A stretch of DNA of 64,000 bases from CAUZFZ01 sp963579025 (GCA_963579025.1 CAUZFZ010000022.1:24808-88807); one strand, 5' to 3'. Positions 43,141 through 54,200 are shown, counted from the first letter of the stretch. Notes: generated from the sequence alone by a model not told the origin. Translations and numbers: made by a program.

Positions 43141-43229
43141 GGCCAACAATTAAGGATTTGAAGTCGGCGGGTGTGGACGTTGATCTCGGTTGAAGCATCG
43201 TTCCGCCCGACTTCACATCCCTGTTCAAC
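43141..43229 (+). repeat. attC-like recombination site 3 (degenerate)
   Basis: GGCCAAC (43141-43147) begins the site. TGAAGTCGG (43159-43167) is the perfect complement of CCGACTTCA (43207-43215), and GGAT/ATCC extend the stem. The last box, GTTCAAC (43223-43229), departs from GTTRRRY, so this site may have lost activity or may have been recombined. Confidence 0.5.
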
Positions 43230-43524
43230 GGAGCCGGATACTGCTCGTGCGGCGGTTAACGCTCTCAGGGTATTACTTCGGCCGGAGCGAGTCAGGAATG
43301 CGGGCCGACGTCGACCGTTGGGTCGGATCGCTGGACTTCTTGACCGGCCAATTTGCTCCAGAAGGATTTGACTTCGTTGTGTACGGGAATGATCCCCGTG
43401 TTCGTTACCTGTCAGAACGGTTCGCACCCCATCCGTGTCACGCCACAACGGTTGGCGGCAATTAAATTGCTCCGTGAATTATCCACACGCGGACGCCGTG
43501 CCGCGTGGTGCTCTGGTTCCGGTC
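43230..43524. other. Region right of the cassette array, no clear gene
   Basis: A plus-strand frame from about 43247 (GTG) to 43465 could encode 72 residues, including YYFGRSESGMRADVDRWVGS, but it lacks a good ribosome binding site and the same frame runs back through the palindrome. It may be the tail of a former fourth cassette. ACGGTTGGC at 43448-43456 faintly resembles a cassette core. The glycosyltransferase stop is at 43525. Confidence 0.35.
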
Positions 43525-45198
43525 TCAGGGAGCATTGGTTGCTGGTTCGAGTTGATACACCTGCGCGAGATGAGTGCTCCAATGCCGAACGATATGCCAC
43601 TGAAAGGGTGACGGACGATACGTCGCCAGTGACCGATTGATCCGGGCTTCCTGATCCGTGAGTTGTTCCTCTGTGAGCGATGCGGAAGCGAGACGCTCTT
43701 CGTCAACCCAGAACAGCAACGGGCTGGCTTGACCGCCGGGGTATATCCCGGCTTTGCCCTGTTCGTACTCGAACACGTAGTTGTAGGCAGGATAGATCCC
43801 GGACACAGGACCGACGAGTTCCGCGTGAACACCATCCGCGTCCTGAACCAGCGAAACTGCCGTCTCGCGAACCATGCGATAGGTGCGGCGATACTGCCGA
43901 CCTCCGTTCAGATGATCGTCATCGACGAATCCATGCCAGCCAATTAGAGATTTCAGAAACACGACAGCAATTCCCGCGAGCACGACTAACGACACGTTGC
44001 GATTGAGCTTCGAACGGTGTCCGAACGCAACTCTGACGATCCAGTCAGCAGTCAGTATGAGCGGAACAGGAAACGCGACGAGAACATAATGTGGAACAAT
44101 GCGGGGTCGAATCAGCGTCAGACACACAACCGGAATCAGTGTCCAGACAATGAGTAGCATCGTTGTACGTTCGCGACTCAGAAACACACCGCGAATCATT
44201 GCGGCGATCCAGCACGTCGCCATAAGCGCTCCGGCGCAAAACTGAGCCATGTGCATTCCACCGGAGAAATACGCCGACATATCAATACCAGACGAATCGA
44301 ACCAGTAGTCGAACTGTGATGCGCCCAGTTGTGCGTACAGATAAAGTAAAATCGACCCCAGAGTTTCGAATGCACTGTTCTTTCCCTCGGCGACGTGAAG
44401 TGCAGTTCGGAAATCGATCCAGTTTGTGATCGACTGGAAAACGAACCACGGCGTCCAGGCGATCAGCCCGATCAGTGCCCCGGCTGTCAGTGGTTTCCAA
44501 GGCACAGTTCGTTTTGACGTGAATAGAACAAAGAGCAACCAGAACACGGCGCATGCACCCGAGAAATGCATCTGGGGAATGACGAGCGCCAGGACCGCCA
44601 CGCGAAACAGACCTCTGCCCGTGCGTTCCCAAGTCAGCGTCCAGCCGATGAAGATCAGGCAAAGTGGTGCCAGGCAACTGGGTGGCCACATACTCCGCGC
44701 GTAGATGACGGACCAGGGTGAGATCGTGCAGCAGGCCAATGCCAGAAATGCCGTCATTTTTCCAAAGTGGTGTCTCGACAATTGAAATGCGAGATACAGA
44801 GCCCAGATATTGAGCACTGCGATCAGGACGGCACCAGAGAGTGGATGAAACGCAAGCAGGTTGGCGGATGCCAGCAGGTAAACGAACAGGGCTGAATTTC
44901 GGATGCCAACACTTGGAAAGCCCGCCAGTGGCAGTTCGTCAATCTCCGCAGTCAGAATGTGAGTGGCGACCATGCCATGGTAGCCGTCGTCGTTCGACCA
45001 ATTGATCAGCTCCAGGTTGTACAAGCGCAGGAAACTGGCAAGGCCCAGAATTCCGGTCAGGAACCAGCGATCACGGACGGTCAGTTTGCCGCCATCAGAA
45101 GTCGAGTCTGTGGGCTGGCTTGCGGACGACTTAGGCTCTTCCACGGAAGCGATTGCAGTTTCTCGCATGAGTGCAGCATCGGGCCTGGATGTGGTCAT
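43525..45198 (-). CDS. Glycosyltransferase family 39-like integral membrane protein
   Basis: The 557-residue protein has a cytoplasmic start, then ten or so hydrophobic segments. RDRWFLTGILGLASFLRLYN followed by NWSNDDGYHGMVATHIL is the first helix and the catalytic first outer loop; the Asp-Asp-Gly is the acidic site seen in ArnT/PMT-type enzymes that use polyprenyl-phosphate sugars. RNSALFVYLLASA and ISPWSVIYARSMWPPSC match the next conserved blocks. The last 130 residues are hydrophilic. It would transfer a sugar from a lipid carrier to a protein or glycan outside the membrane. It ends just right of the cassette array and is divergent to the giant surface-protein gene. Confidence 0.82.
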   Translation of the reverse strand: MTTSRPDAALMRETAIASVEEPKSSASQPTDSTSDGGKLTVRDRWFLTGILGLASFLRLYNLELINWSNDDGYHGMVATHILTAEIDELPLAGFPSVGIRNSALFVYLLASANLLAFHPLSGAVLIAVLNIWALYLAFQLSRHHFGKMTAFLALACCTISPWSVIYARSMWPPSCLAPLCLIFIGWTLTWERTGRGLFRVAVLALVIPQMHFSGACAVFWLLFVLFTSKRTVPWKPLTAGALIGLIAWTPWFVFQSITNWIDFRTALHVAEGKNSAFETLGSILLYLYAQLGASQFDYWFDSSGIDMSAYFSGGMHMAQFCAGALMATCWIAAMIRGVFLSRERTTMLLIVWTLIPVVCLTLIRPRIVPHYVLVAFPVPLILTADWIVRVAFGHRSKLNRNVSLVVLAGIAVVFLKSLIGWHGFVDDDHLNGGRQYRRTYRMVRETAVSLVQDADGVHAELVGPVSGIYPAYNYVFEYEQGKAGIYPGGQASPLLFWVDEERLASASLTEEQLTDQEARINRSLATYRPSPFQWHIVRHWSTHLAQVYQLEPATNAP

Positions 45199-45374
45199 AG
45201 GGTGTTCAGGCGAGATTATTCAGATGTCAGCCGGGAACTGAGAGCGTCTCCAGGCAATGCTATCAGAGTGTCGGATGGGACAAACCGCTCCAAACGGAAC
45301 TTTGCGTCAGAATACGAATCGCGTCCTGTTCGGCACTCCACACAGACGTTTACGTGTGGAATTGGGACTGAAAC

Positions 45375-45402
45375 GTCACACCTCTGTCGATTAAGGTGTG
45401 AC
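45375..45402. promoter_or_regulatory. Operator-like inverted repeat upstream of the giant surface-protein gene
   Basis: GTCACACCT (45375-45383) and AGGTGTGAC (45394-45402) form a perfect 9-bp inverted repeat with a 10-base spacer, 75 bases before the GTG start. It fits a dimeric regulator site or a leader hairpin. Confidence 0.5.
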
Positions 45403-45476
45403 AAGGCCTCATGCTGGGCTCTTGCACATCGATATCTCCAGAAGGGGCCGTGGGCAGCCCCGTCGAAGAGTGATCC

Positions 45477-48400
45477 GTGATCGCCAGACACCGTCGACAA
45501 AACAGCCGCTACAGGCAGAAAAGACGCCGCGATCCGTGCGTCGCCGTCGAGTTTCTGGAGCAGAGAACGTACCTGTCCGGTGTTGCTGGTTCGGGTGCCG
45601 CCTTTGAAAACGCTGCCGTCACCAACGATCCCGCGATTCAGCAGCAGCCCACGGTCGCCGTCAATCCGCTCGACAGCAGTCACGTCGTGATCGCTTATCA
45701 GGATGCGTCCCTGCTGGCGAATGATCAGAACGGCCCTGGTGTCTCAGTTTCGTTCGACGCCGGTGTGACGTGGACGCGAACTTCAATCAATCTGCCGGCT
45801 GACTTCGCCGATGCGTCGGATTCGCCAGTCGTTGAATTCGCGGCGGATGGTCGCGTGTTTGTCGCGTTCCAGGCGACCGGACTGCTCGGCAATGAGCTGG
45901 ACATTGTCCCCACGCGAGGTGGCAACACCTACAGCGTCACGACGGACCACTTTGAGACGAACAGCGGCATCTTCGTTTCGATCAGCAACGACGGAGGTCT
46001 GAGCTGGAGTAGTACGACTGCGGTGTCGAGTCAGACGTTTGACGAATCGCCGGTTCCTTTTGATACCCAACCCGACCTGGCGATCGACACATTCGCAACA
46101 CGAACGGATGGGTCAGTGAATCCACTGTTCGGAAATATTTACGCAACGTGGGTGACGTTTTATCCAGCGGGACAGTTTCCGCTCCGCCCTGATTTTCTTG
46201 GCGGCGGAACATCCATGATCTCTGTTTCACGGGATGGCGGCACGACGTGGGAACCGTTGGTCCGGACGACGTTCTTTCCTGTGGACGTCAACGAGAACGG
46301 AACGTTCGAGCCCACGGAGTTCTTCCCAGTGGAAGTCCCGGCACTGACTGAAGATGGGGGATTCTTCGCCGAGGCAGGCACGGCGTCATCATTTTCGGCC
46401 GTGCCGCGTGTCACCATTGGACCGGATGGTGACATCTACGTCGCGAATTTTGGCGGCGGAACGTTTTCAGTATTTCACTCCCCCGATGGTGGCGCAACGA
46501 CGCTGCAGCCGATTCGGGAAACATCGACGAGAACGCCGTTCGGTCAGAGCTTCTTCGCACGGTCTGGTTTTCCGTTGATTGAGACTCAGCCCGATCCCGG
46601 GGTCGTGCGGTCGATCGTGGCCGATCCGACTCAGGCTGGAGTGCTCTATGCCGTCGAGGCTCTGTTCATTGCTGACGCCGCCAGTAATGGACTGGACCTG
46701 GCCGATATCTTCGTGGCGAAATCCGTCGACAATGGAGCGAACTGGGATTTCACGTTTACCGGTAACGGCACGACGCTCGGTCAAAGTATTCCGGTGAACG
46801 ACGATAACGGTGGCATCAGCGTCACGCGTGATCAGGAAGATCCGATTGTCTCCATCCAGGCTCTGCCCGAACTGTCCGTCGATGCCTCGGGTAACGTGAC
46901 GGTCATCTGGTACGACACCCGTCGTGGCCTGAACGACTCATTCCTCGATGTGTTCGGGACAGAGAGCCAGGACTCTGGGGACAGCTTTTCACCGAACTTC
47001 CGGGTTACCAACGCGTCATCGGCTCTGATTCCGAATTCCGAGAACACTTTGGAGTCGGGTTTCAATCCAGCGGATGAGATCGGGCGGAGACTTGGTTTTA
47101 CATCGGCGGACGGTTTCGGGTACGCGGCGTGGACCGACTTCCGCGACGGCAATCCGGACATCTTCTTTTCCCGCTTCGCGCTCGATCCGGTTCCGGCAGG
47201 GCTGAACGATCGCTTTGAGCAGAATGACACGCCCGAGACCGCCACGGATCTTGGTGTCATCGTTCAGGAGACAATCACACAGCTCCGGCTGACGCCTGGT
47301 GAAAGTGACTGGTTCGCTGTTGAAGCCGGTGCGATCGGCGACATCCGAGTGAGAGTGACAGTCGGTGACGGCCAGGCGATTGATGTTGGTCTTGCTGATC
47401 AGTTCGCGCTGGAACTGCACAACGCGAATGGCACCGTGAAGCTGGTTGCTGGAACGGCGATTCTAAATGACTCTGGCCAGTTAACTGGTTGGGAGCTGAG
47501 CCGTCCCGCGACGGCGGGTACACAATTCCTGGTCCGCGTCCGCAGTCTCGCAAACAGTTCGGCTGCCACGCTCGAGTACAGCCTGTTCCTTGAAGCTCTG
47601 ACTGCTGACCTTGGCAGCCGCGCTGAAGTGGATGCAACCGGCACACTGCTGCCAGGCGAGTTGGCTACGTATCGCCTGGTGACTCCCGCCGCCGGAAGCC
47701 TGCGCGCGATGGTCCTGGCATCCGATGACACTCAGCAGCTTGACTTGAGCGTCGTTGATGCCGAAACGCTTGAGCCTCTCGGCGACGTTGTGAGTACTCT
47801 GTCCGCAGGTGGTCTGGCGACATTCACAACGCGGACGTTCGAGCAAAGCGAACTGCTGGTCATGATTCAGAATCAGGGGAATGCTGAGACGCAATTCCTG
47901 CTGGACCTGATCAACCTGGACGAGTCGGCGACACCGGGCGGCCGCATATTGTCGATTCCAGTCGGTGGTGCAGCCCCGAACTTTGGTGACTTCAACAACG
48001 ATGCCGTTCCCGACCTGCTGGCGATCAGTCTGATCAATAACGCCCTTTCCGTATTGCCAGGGAATGGTGACGGCACATTTCAAACGGCACGAGTTTTCTC
48101 GACCGGCGCCAAGATTGCATCATTCGGTTCTGCCAGCGATGCGGAAGTTGCCGACCTGAATGGAGACGGCCGTCAGGACATCATTGTTGCCAACACGAAT
48201 TCCGCCGATGTCTCGGTACTGTTGGGACGCGGCGACGGGACATTCGACGTACAGCGTCGATTTGACACACTGGCGGTCGCATCAGAAATCGAGATTGCGG
48301 ACGTCAACATGGACGGGTTTCCTGACGCACTCGTCACGGATGTCCAACGTGATGTTGTCGGCCAGATTTCGTTACTGTTGGGACGAGGTGACGGCACGTT

Positions 48401-51176
48401 TCTTCCGCAGGTTCTACTACCGACGTCTGTCGTCGGTGGTTCGAAACAAATCTTCTTTGCCGATTTCGACAAAGACGGAATCGGCGACCTGTACCTTCAG
48501 CCCGACACCGTGTCGTTTATCGAACTGCAGCGAGGCAATGGTGACGGTACGTTTGGCGTTTCGATTCGAGTCAACACACCGGGACTCGGTAACGGAGGCC
48601 GGCCGGTCGACATCGACGGTGACGGCAACCTCGACATTCCGGTCGGCGTCTTCACGTCCGATACCGTATTCGTCCTGTTCGGGAATGGGGACTTCACATT
48701 TCGTGAGCCGGAGTTGATTCCCGTTGGTGGAATGGCCATTCAACCGGCGGCGGTCGACATCGGTTCGCTGACTGTCGATAACGATGGCAATCGATTGCTT
48801 GGCAACCCGGACGGCATCATCGATCTCATCGCACCGCTTGGTTCGGAAGGTGAGACGGGTATTTCCGTGTTGCCAGGCATTGCAGATGCATCTGGCAACT
48901 TTGAATCGTTCGGCGCACCGATTTTTGTGCCCGGTCCAGAGAGTGCCACACAGCTCGCGATTGTGGACCTGGACTCTGACGGTCAGCAGGACATCATCGT
49001 CGGCGACTTTGACGGCCTGACCCTGATCTTTGGTGGAGAGCCTCAACGCGAGCAGAACACGACCGCGGAGACCGCTCGCAATCTCGGTGTGGTGTCACAT
49101 CACCAGGAACCGACTCGCACCATCACCTCAGAAACGACGGACGCGTTTTTCACGTTGCAGGTGCCAGTTGAGGCAGTCGCCGAAGCCGGTGACCAGGTCC
49201 TGGACTTTGGTGGCTTCTTTTCGTCAGAAGGTGGTAGTGGTCTGAGCATGGAAGTGCTGGATGCGTCAGGAAACATCCTCGCGTCCGGTCAGCGATTCCG
49301 CTTGCGAGTCCCGCAGGGCGAGGAACTGCTCGTTCACATTTCTGGAACTGACGGTCTCGAAGAAGAATCCGGCACAGGTGCTTACTCACTGAATATCGAT
49401 GTGCTGCCGCAGGTAGTTTCGGTTTCGGCCGAGCCGCTTCTACCTGGTGCAAATGGACAACCAGGCGGCCCGACAGGACTGCTTGTCCTGACTCTGCAGG
49501 GAGACCGTCTCGACCCCGAGTCCGCCGAAGATCCCTCCAATTACACCATCACGTTTCTAGGCGCGGATGGTATCTCCGCGACCGACGACGATCAGGTGAT
49601 CCCGCTGGGTATCAATGATCGGTCACGCCAGCCAGTCGTCGCAAATCCGGGATCGAACGTCGATGTCTCCAGCGGTCAGACATTCGCCACCGCGATACGC
49701 CAGACCGTTACTTTGTCATTCGATCAGCCGTTGCCGCCCGGCAATTATCGCGTCGAGGTTTCGGAGGACGTCCGGACACGGCCATTCAACGCTTCCGAAG
49801 CAGCTCGACTGGAAGCAGATTCGCAATTCGGCGCGCATACAGTGGTATCGTTTGTCGAAGGCGAGATTGTCGAAGGGGCGGTCATCGAGGTTGAAGACCT
49901 TGTGCAGCCAGCCGGACCCCTCGGCAGCTTTCAGACGTTCGAAGACGGCACATCCTTCCTGACTCAACTGCAGAATGATCTGAGTTTTCTGCTGGACAAT
50001 CTGCTGACGGAATTCGGCGACTCCGCTGAGATTACTCCGGCAATTCTCAACCAGATCACAAATCGATTTCAGGTCGCCATCGGAGGCCTCGGAGAACGAC
50101 TGACTTCGATGTTGATTATCTTTCTGGATCCCGTGTCGCTGGACCTCGTCGATCCGGGCAACAACCGAGTCACATTCAATCTGCAGACGAATCAGGTTCA
50201 GCGCACAATTCCCAACGCTTTTGTGGAAGTTGGCGGCAATGTTGAGATTGTCGTTGTCCCGAACGTGAATGGCCAGTTCCGGCTGAATGTCGCCGATGTT
50301 CCACCGACCGCGCGCGGCGGAGCCGTCTTCCTGGGACGCCAGAGCCAGATGGTCCAGACATTCACCAATGGCTTGCGAGGTGGAACACGATCCTTCGACC
50401 TCGATCTGCGAGAAGGCCAGATCGTGCCGACGCAGAATTCGCCGGCAACACAGGCGCCGACGTTCGTTGTGTCTGCTTCAGACGTTTCGCAGCTCATCAT
50501 CTTAAATGCACTGAATCGATTTGCCGCTGCGTCAATTGTTAACAGGAATGCGTCAACCTCGCTCGCGGGAATTCTGGCACCGCAGAGGAATCCGGGTCTG
50601 CTGATGAACGACGCAAGTGCGTCCACCGCGACATTTGCCATGTGGAACAACAGCCCCATCGTGCGGGGAATCACCAGGCTGCTTGGAACACTGCTGAATG
50701 ATGATGGCGACGGGATTCCAGAGAATGATCGTGATCCGGAAAGCGACGAGTGGACACCGGCGGAATTGCTGCGACGACTTATTGAAAGAGTGACGCAGGC
50801 GAATCAGGAACCCGCTGACCAACCAGCGGAGTCAACGCCCGATCAAGGTGATTCCCCGGCGGACGACGGACCGCCCGTGAATGACGGCGAGACACGGCCA
50901 AGCGAGCCAGGGTCGCGCGGCGCTGATCAAACTGAGCAAGAACTGGATCGCAGCAATTCGCAGTCGAAATCGCTGACGTTGCCACCGCTGGATGAATCAC
51001 TGCTGAAGACGCATCAGCGCTCGTCACCCGGTCGGATGATGTCGAGTCTGCATCCGTCCAAAACGGATGGGAATGGGCTACGACTTGCCACAACCGGATT
51101 AATAATCAGCTCAGTCCTGCAGCAGTTGTCGTGTCCTGCCCCACTGACAACGAAGACAAAATCCGATCGACGATGA
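45477..51176 (+). CDS. Giant secreted protein with LEPR-XLL-like N-terminus, sialidase-like and FG-GAP/VCBS repeats
   Basis: The GTG at 45477 opens a frame of 1899 residues. The basic N-terminus is followed by FLEQRTYLSG (residues 26-35), a variant of the planctomycete LEPR-XLL export/anchor motif with Gln for Pro. Residues about 50-570 have repeated sialidase/BNR-type Asp boxes (VSISNDGGLSW, ISVSRDGGTTWEP, VAKSVDNGANW). A pre-peptidase-type domain begins with DRFEQNDTPETATDLG. Residues about 830-1180 carry at least six FG-GAP blades with calcium loops (DLNGDGRQDIIVAN, DVNMDGFPDALV, DIDGDGNLDIPV), each ending GNGDGTF or GRGDGTF. A second EQNTTAETARNLG domain and a Ser/Pro/Asp-rich end follow. 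It is probably attached to the cell surface and binds glycans or calcium. Confidence 0.87.
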   Translation: MIARHRRQNSRYRQKRRRDPCVAVEFLEQRTYLSGVAGSGAAFENAAVTNDPAIQQQPTVAVNPLDSSHVVIAYQDASLLANDQNGPGVSVSFDAGVTWTRTSINLPADFADASDSPVVEFAADGRVFVAFQATGLLGNELDIVPTRGGNTYSVTTDHFETNSGIFVSISNDGGLSWSSTTAVSSQTFDESPVPFDTQPDLAIDTFATRTDGSVNPLFGNIYATWVTFYPAGQFPLRPDFLGGGTSMISVSRDGGTTWEPLVRTTFFPVDVNENGTFEPTEFFPVEVPALTEDGGFFAEAGTASSFSAVPRVTIGPDGDIYVANFGGGTFSVFHSPDGGATTLQPIRETSTRTPFGQSFFARSGFPLIETQPDPGVVRSIVADPTQAGVLYAVEALFIADAASNGLDLADIFVAKSVDNGANWDFTFTGNGTTLGQSIPVNDDNGGISVTRDQEDPIVSIQALPELSVDASGNVTVIWYDTRRGLNDSFLDVFGTESQDSGDSFSPNFRVTNASSALIPNSENTLESGFNPADEIGRRLGFTSADGFGYAAWTDFRDGNPDIFFSRFALDPVPAGLNDRFEQNDTPETATDLGVIVQETITQLRLTPGESDWFAVEAGAIGDIRVRVTVGDGQAIDVGLADQFALELHNANGTVKLVAGTAILNDSGQLTGWELSRPATAGTQFLVRVRSLANSSAATLEYSLFLEALTADLGSRAEVDATGTLLPGELATYRLVTPAAGSLRAMVLASDDTQQLDLSVVDAETLEPLGDVVSTLSAGGLATFTTRTFEQSELLVMIQNQGNAETQFLLDLINLDESATPGGRILSIPVGGAAPNFGDFNNDAVPDLLAISLINNALSVLPGNGDGTFQTARVFSTGAKIASFGSASDAEVADLNGDGRQDIIVANTNSADVSVLLGRGDGTFDVQRRFDTLAVASEIEIADVNMDGFPDALVTDVQRDVVGQISLLLGRGDGTFLPQVLLPTSVVGGSKQIFFADFDKDGIGDLYLQPDTVSFIELQRGNGDGTFGVSIRVNTPGLGNGGRPVDIDGDGNLDIPVGVFTSDTVFVLFGNGDFTFREPELIPVGGMAIQPAAVDIGSLTVDNDGNRLLGNPDGIIDLIAPLGSEGETGISVLPGIADASGNFESFGAPIFVPGPESATQLAIVDLDSDGQQDIIVGDFDGLTLIFGGEPQREQNTTAETARNLGVVSHHQEPTRTITSETTDAFFTLQVPVEAVAEAGDQVLDFGGFFSSEGGSGLSMEVLDASGNILASGQRFRLRVPQGEELLVHISGTDGLEEESGTGAYSLNIDVLPQVVSVSAEPLLPGANGQPGGPTGLLVLTLQGDRLDPESAEDPSNYTITFLGADGISATDDDQVIPLGINDRSRQPVVANPGSNVDVSSGQTFATAIRQTVTLSFDQPLPPGNYRVEVSEDVRTRPFNASEAARLEADSQFGAHTVVSFVEGEIVEGAVIEVEDLVQPAGPLGSFQTFEDGTSFLTQLQNDLSFLLDNLLTEFGDSAEITPAILNQITNRFQVAIGGLGERLTSMLIIFLDPVSLDLVDPGNNRVTFNLQTNQVQRTIPNAFVEVGGNVEIVVVPNVNGQFRLNVADVPPTARGGAVFLGRQSQMVQTFTNGLRGGTRSFDLDLREGQIVPTQNSPATQAPTFVVSASDVSQLIILNALNRFAAASIVNRNASTSLAGILAPQRNPGLLMNDASASTATFAMWNNSPIVRGITRLLGTLLNDDGDGIPENDRDPESDEWTPAELLRRLIERVTQANQEPADQPAESTPDQGDSPADDGPPVNDGETRPSEPGSRGADQTEQELDRSNSQSKSLTLPPLDESLLKTHQRSSPGRMMSSLHPSKTDGNGLRLATTGLIISSVLQQLSCPAPLTTKTKSDRR

Positions 51177-51289
51177 ACGGGCTCTCTAATTGCATCAACG
51201 TGAGATACCGGGCGTGTCTATCGCATGCGTCGTCGTTGGTGGCGACACTTTGAAGCGTCACAACATGCCGTACCTGAATGGAGTTGACC

Positions 51290-54200
51290 GTGCCTGATCC
51301 TGGCCACCCGAATGAACCGGACCCCGCAGTCGGTCGCGATGATCCACCTGCCGACGCGACGCGCGGACCTGACGACAACGACCTCACTGTAATTCCGCGC
51401 GAGGCTCCTGTAGCCCGCGAAACAGTGGTCGTTCCGGACGATGAAAACACCATACTGGACGAGGACGCGGCGTCGGACGAGGCAGCGACGATTGCGGAGA
51501 CCGTCGATGGTCAAGTGGGAAAGACGCGTTCCAGATCGTCGCCGGACGAGTCGCGATCCACCTCAAGTACCCGGCTCAACTTCAGCAAGTCTGCGGAGTC
51601 AGAAACGCACACGGCTGTCTCGGACGGCCCGCGCTACGATCTGGTCGACAACTTTGCACATGGCGGCGTCGGGAACATCTGGAAGGCCCATGATCAGCGG
51701 CTTCAACGAAATGTGGCCTACAAGGAGCTGCTCCCCCGTGCGTTGCGCAGGCCGCGTCTGGTGGAACGATTCGTCCAGGAAGCCCAGATTACCGGACAAC
51801 TCGAGCATCCGGGCATCGTGCCGATTTACGACCTGGGTTGGCAGGATAACGGCGCACCCTTCTACGCCATGAAACTGATTAATGGCACTGAGATGAAGGA
51901 CCGTATCGGACAATTGCACAAGCTGCCGAAGGACTCTGTGGAGTACAGACGCGCGTTTGTCAAACTCCTTCATAACTTCATCGATACGTGCAACGCGCTG
52001 GCGTTTGCACACCAGCGAGGTGTGCTGCATCGCGACCTGAAGCCTCAGAATGTCATGCTGGGAGAATACGGAGAAACACTCGTCCTTGATTGGGGTCTGG
52101 CCAGGATCCTCACCTCGAACAAAGAATCCGCGACGGGCGGAGTGACGGTCAGCGGTGACTATCACGAGAATCTTGACGTTGGTGAGGAGTCGGCCGACGA
52201 GTCGCTGGCAGACGGTGTCCAGGATAGCGATGCAACGAAGATCGTGGGCGAACCGGGAGATCCGTACCAGGCACCAACACATATCGTCACGACGATTAAG
52301 ACCAGTTCCCGCAGCGAAGGCACCGAGACCAGATACGGTTCAGTAATGGGCACTCTGGCCTATATGCCGCCCGAGCAGGCCGAAGGCAAAATCGACCTGA
52401 TGGATGCGCGAACGGATATCTACTCGTTAGGCGCCATTCTCTACGAAATCCTGGTCAACGATGCGCCCATTCCCCGCGGCCCGATGGAGCAGATGATCGA
52501 CTATATCGTCCACGAGCCGATCAAGCCGCCCATCGAAATCGACTCATCAACGTCTCGTCAACTCAATGCCATCGCGCTGAAGGCGCTTTCCAAACGGCGT
52601 GAGGATCGATTCGCGTCGGCACTCGACCTCGCGCAGGATGTCGAGGACTATCTCGCAGGCGAACCCGTCTCCGCCTATCCCGAACCCTGGTATGACACGG
52701 CTCGTCGCTGGGCAAGACGTCACCAGAAACAGATCGCCGGAACCATTGCGGCCATCGTCTTTCTTGTCCTGGTGCAGTTCGCCTGGTCACTGCGCACGGA
52801 AAATCAACAGTTGGCGGCTGTCGAAAAAGCACGATCCGATGTCGCGGCATTCGAACAACTCGCCGACGAAGCACAGTACTTTGCGGCGACCAGCGACCGG
52901 CTCGATGAGAACACCCCTTATTATGATCCAGCGCTGGCGGAACAGGCGGCCGATGCGGCGCTGAAAATCAGTGCAATGTGGGGCAAGCAACTTGAAAAGC
53001 TGCCGATTGATGAGCTGCGGAGTTCCGTGCGAGAGCCGTTGCACAGCCTGCTTCTGGTAACAGTCCAATCGCGTCTGCAACAGAATCTCGATGAGGAATC
53101 GACCCGGACGTTGCAGGCGATGCTGGAACGGGCCGCGGCACTCAACGGAGAATCCGAGTCGCTGCTGCGCCTGCAGGCTGCCATCGCGGGTCAACATTCG
53201 CCTGGCAGTGGCGAGACTCCAGCAGAAGAGTCTGCGGCATTGACTGCTGGCAAAACGGCGCTGGACCATTTCCTCGCGGCAGAGGAGCTCCGCCGGACCG
53301 CGTCGCGCAGCGGCAACACAGACGGCGACGAGTGGAATGCTCACGCGGACCTGATCGAGCAGGCAATCGCAGGCTACAGAGCTGCAATTCGGCTTCGCTC
53401 CAACCACTTCTGGTCGCACTTCCAGATTGGGCGGTGCTACTTGAGTCTGGGTCGATATGCGGAGGGGGTCGAAACACTTGGAGCATGTATCGCCCTGCGC
53501 CCCGAGTCGCCATGGTCCTACAGTGCTCGAGGCCTCGCCCTGGCGATGTTACAAAGGTACGAAGACGCCATCACCGATCTGAACCGCGCCATCGAACTCG
53601 ACGCGTCATTCCTCCCGGCGAAGCTCAATCTGGGCGTGACCCATTGGATGGCCGGGAACATCGATCCCGCTGTTGACGTTTTTACTGAGCTGTTGCAGGA
53701 CCCCAATGATCCGCAGCTCGCAGAGGCTGCTTATTACCGGGCATCCATTCGGTGGAACTCCGGCGACACATCCGACGCGATCAGTGATCTCGAAGCCGTC
53801 CTCACTGCCCGCCCGGGTTTAGCTCCGGCCCGTCTGCTGCGGAGTCAAATCCACTTTCTGACCGGTGAGATGGAGCTCGGCAAACTCGACCTGAATCTCT
53901 GGCTGGCCAGCACTCAGCGCAATGTGATGCCGGCGACCAAAGGCGACAAATTCGATGCGGATAACTGGCAGGCGTGCTTCGAACGTGCCCGCTTTGTGCG
54001 TCGACTGTTGTCATCATCGATACCAGAACACGTGACAGTGAATCGCAAGGGGCTTCTGGAATTTGCCCTGACTGAGCTGCAGGCAGCGATCACTCAAGGC
54101 GGCAAGTCAGCCGATCTGTTTTCGGAAGCGGGATCGGTACTCGAACTGATGGGAGCCGGCCCCGACGCCCACGCGGCGTATTCGAAAAGCCTGGAGACGA

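Noticed and set aside
43190..43465. 91-codon plus-strand ORF after the third palindrome as a fourth cassette gene
   Set aside because: The frame begins inside the palindrome, lacks a ribosome binding site and shows no family; kept only as a possible remnant.
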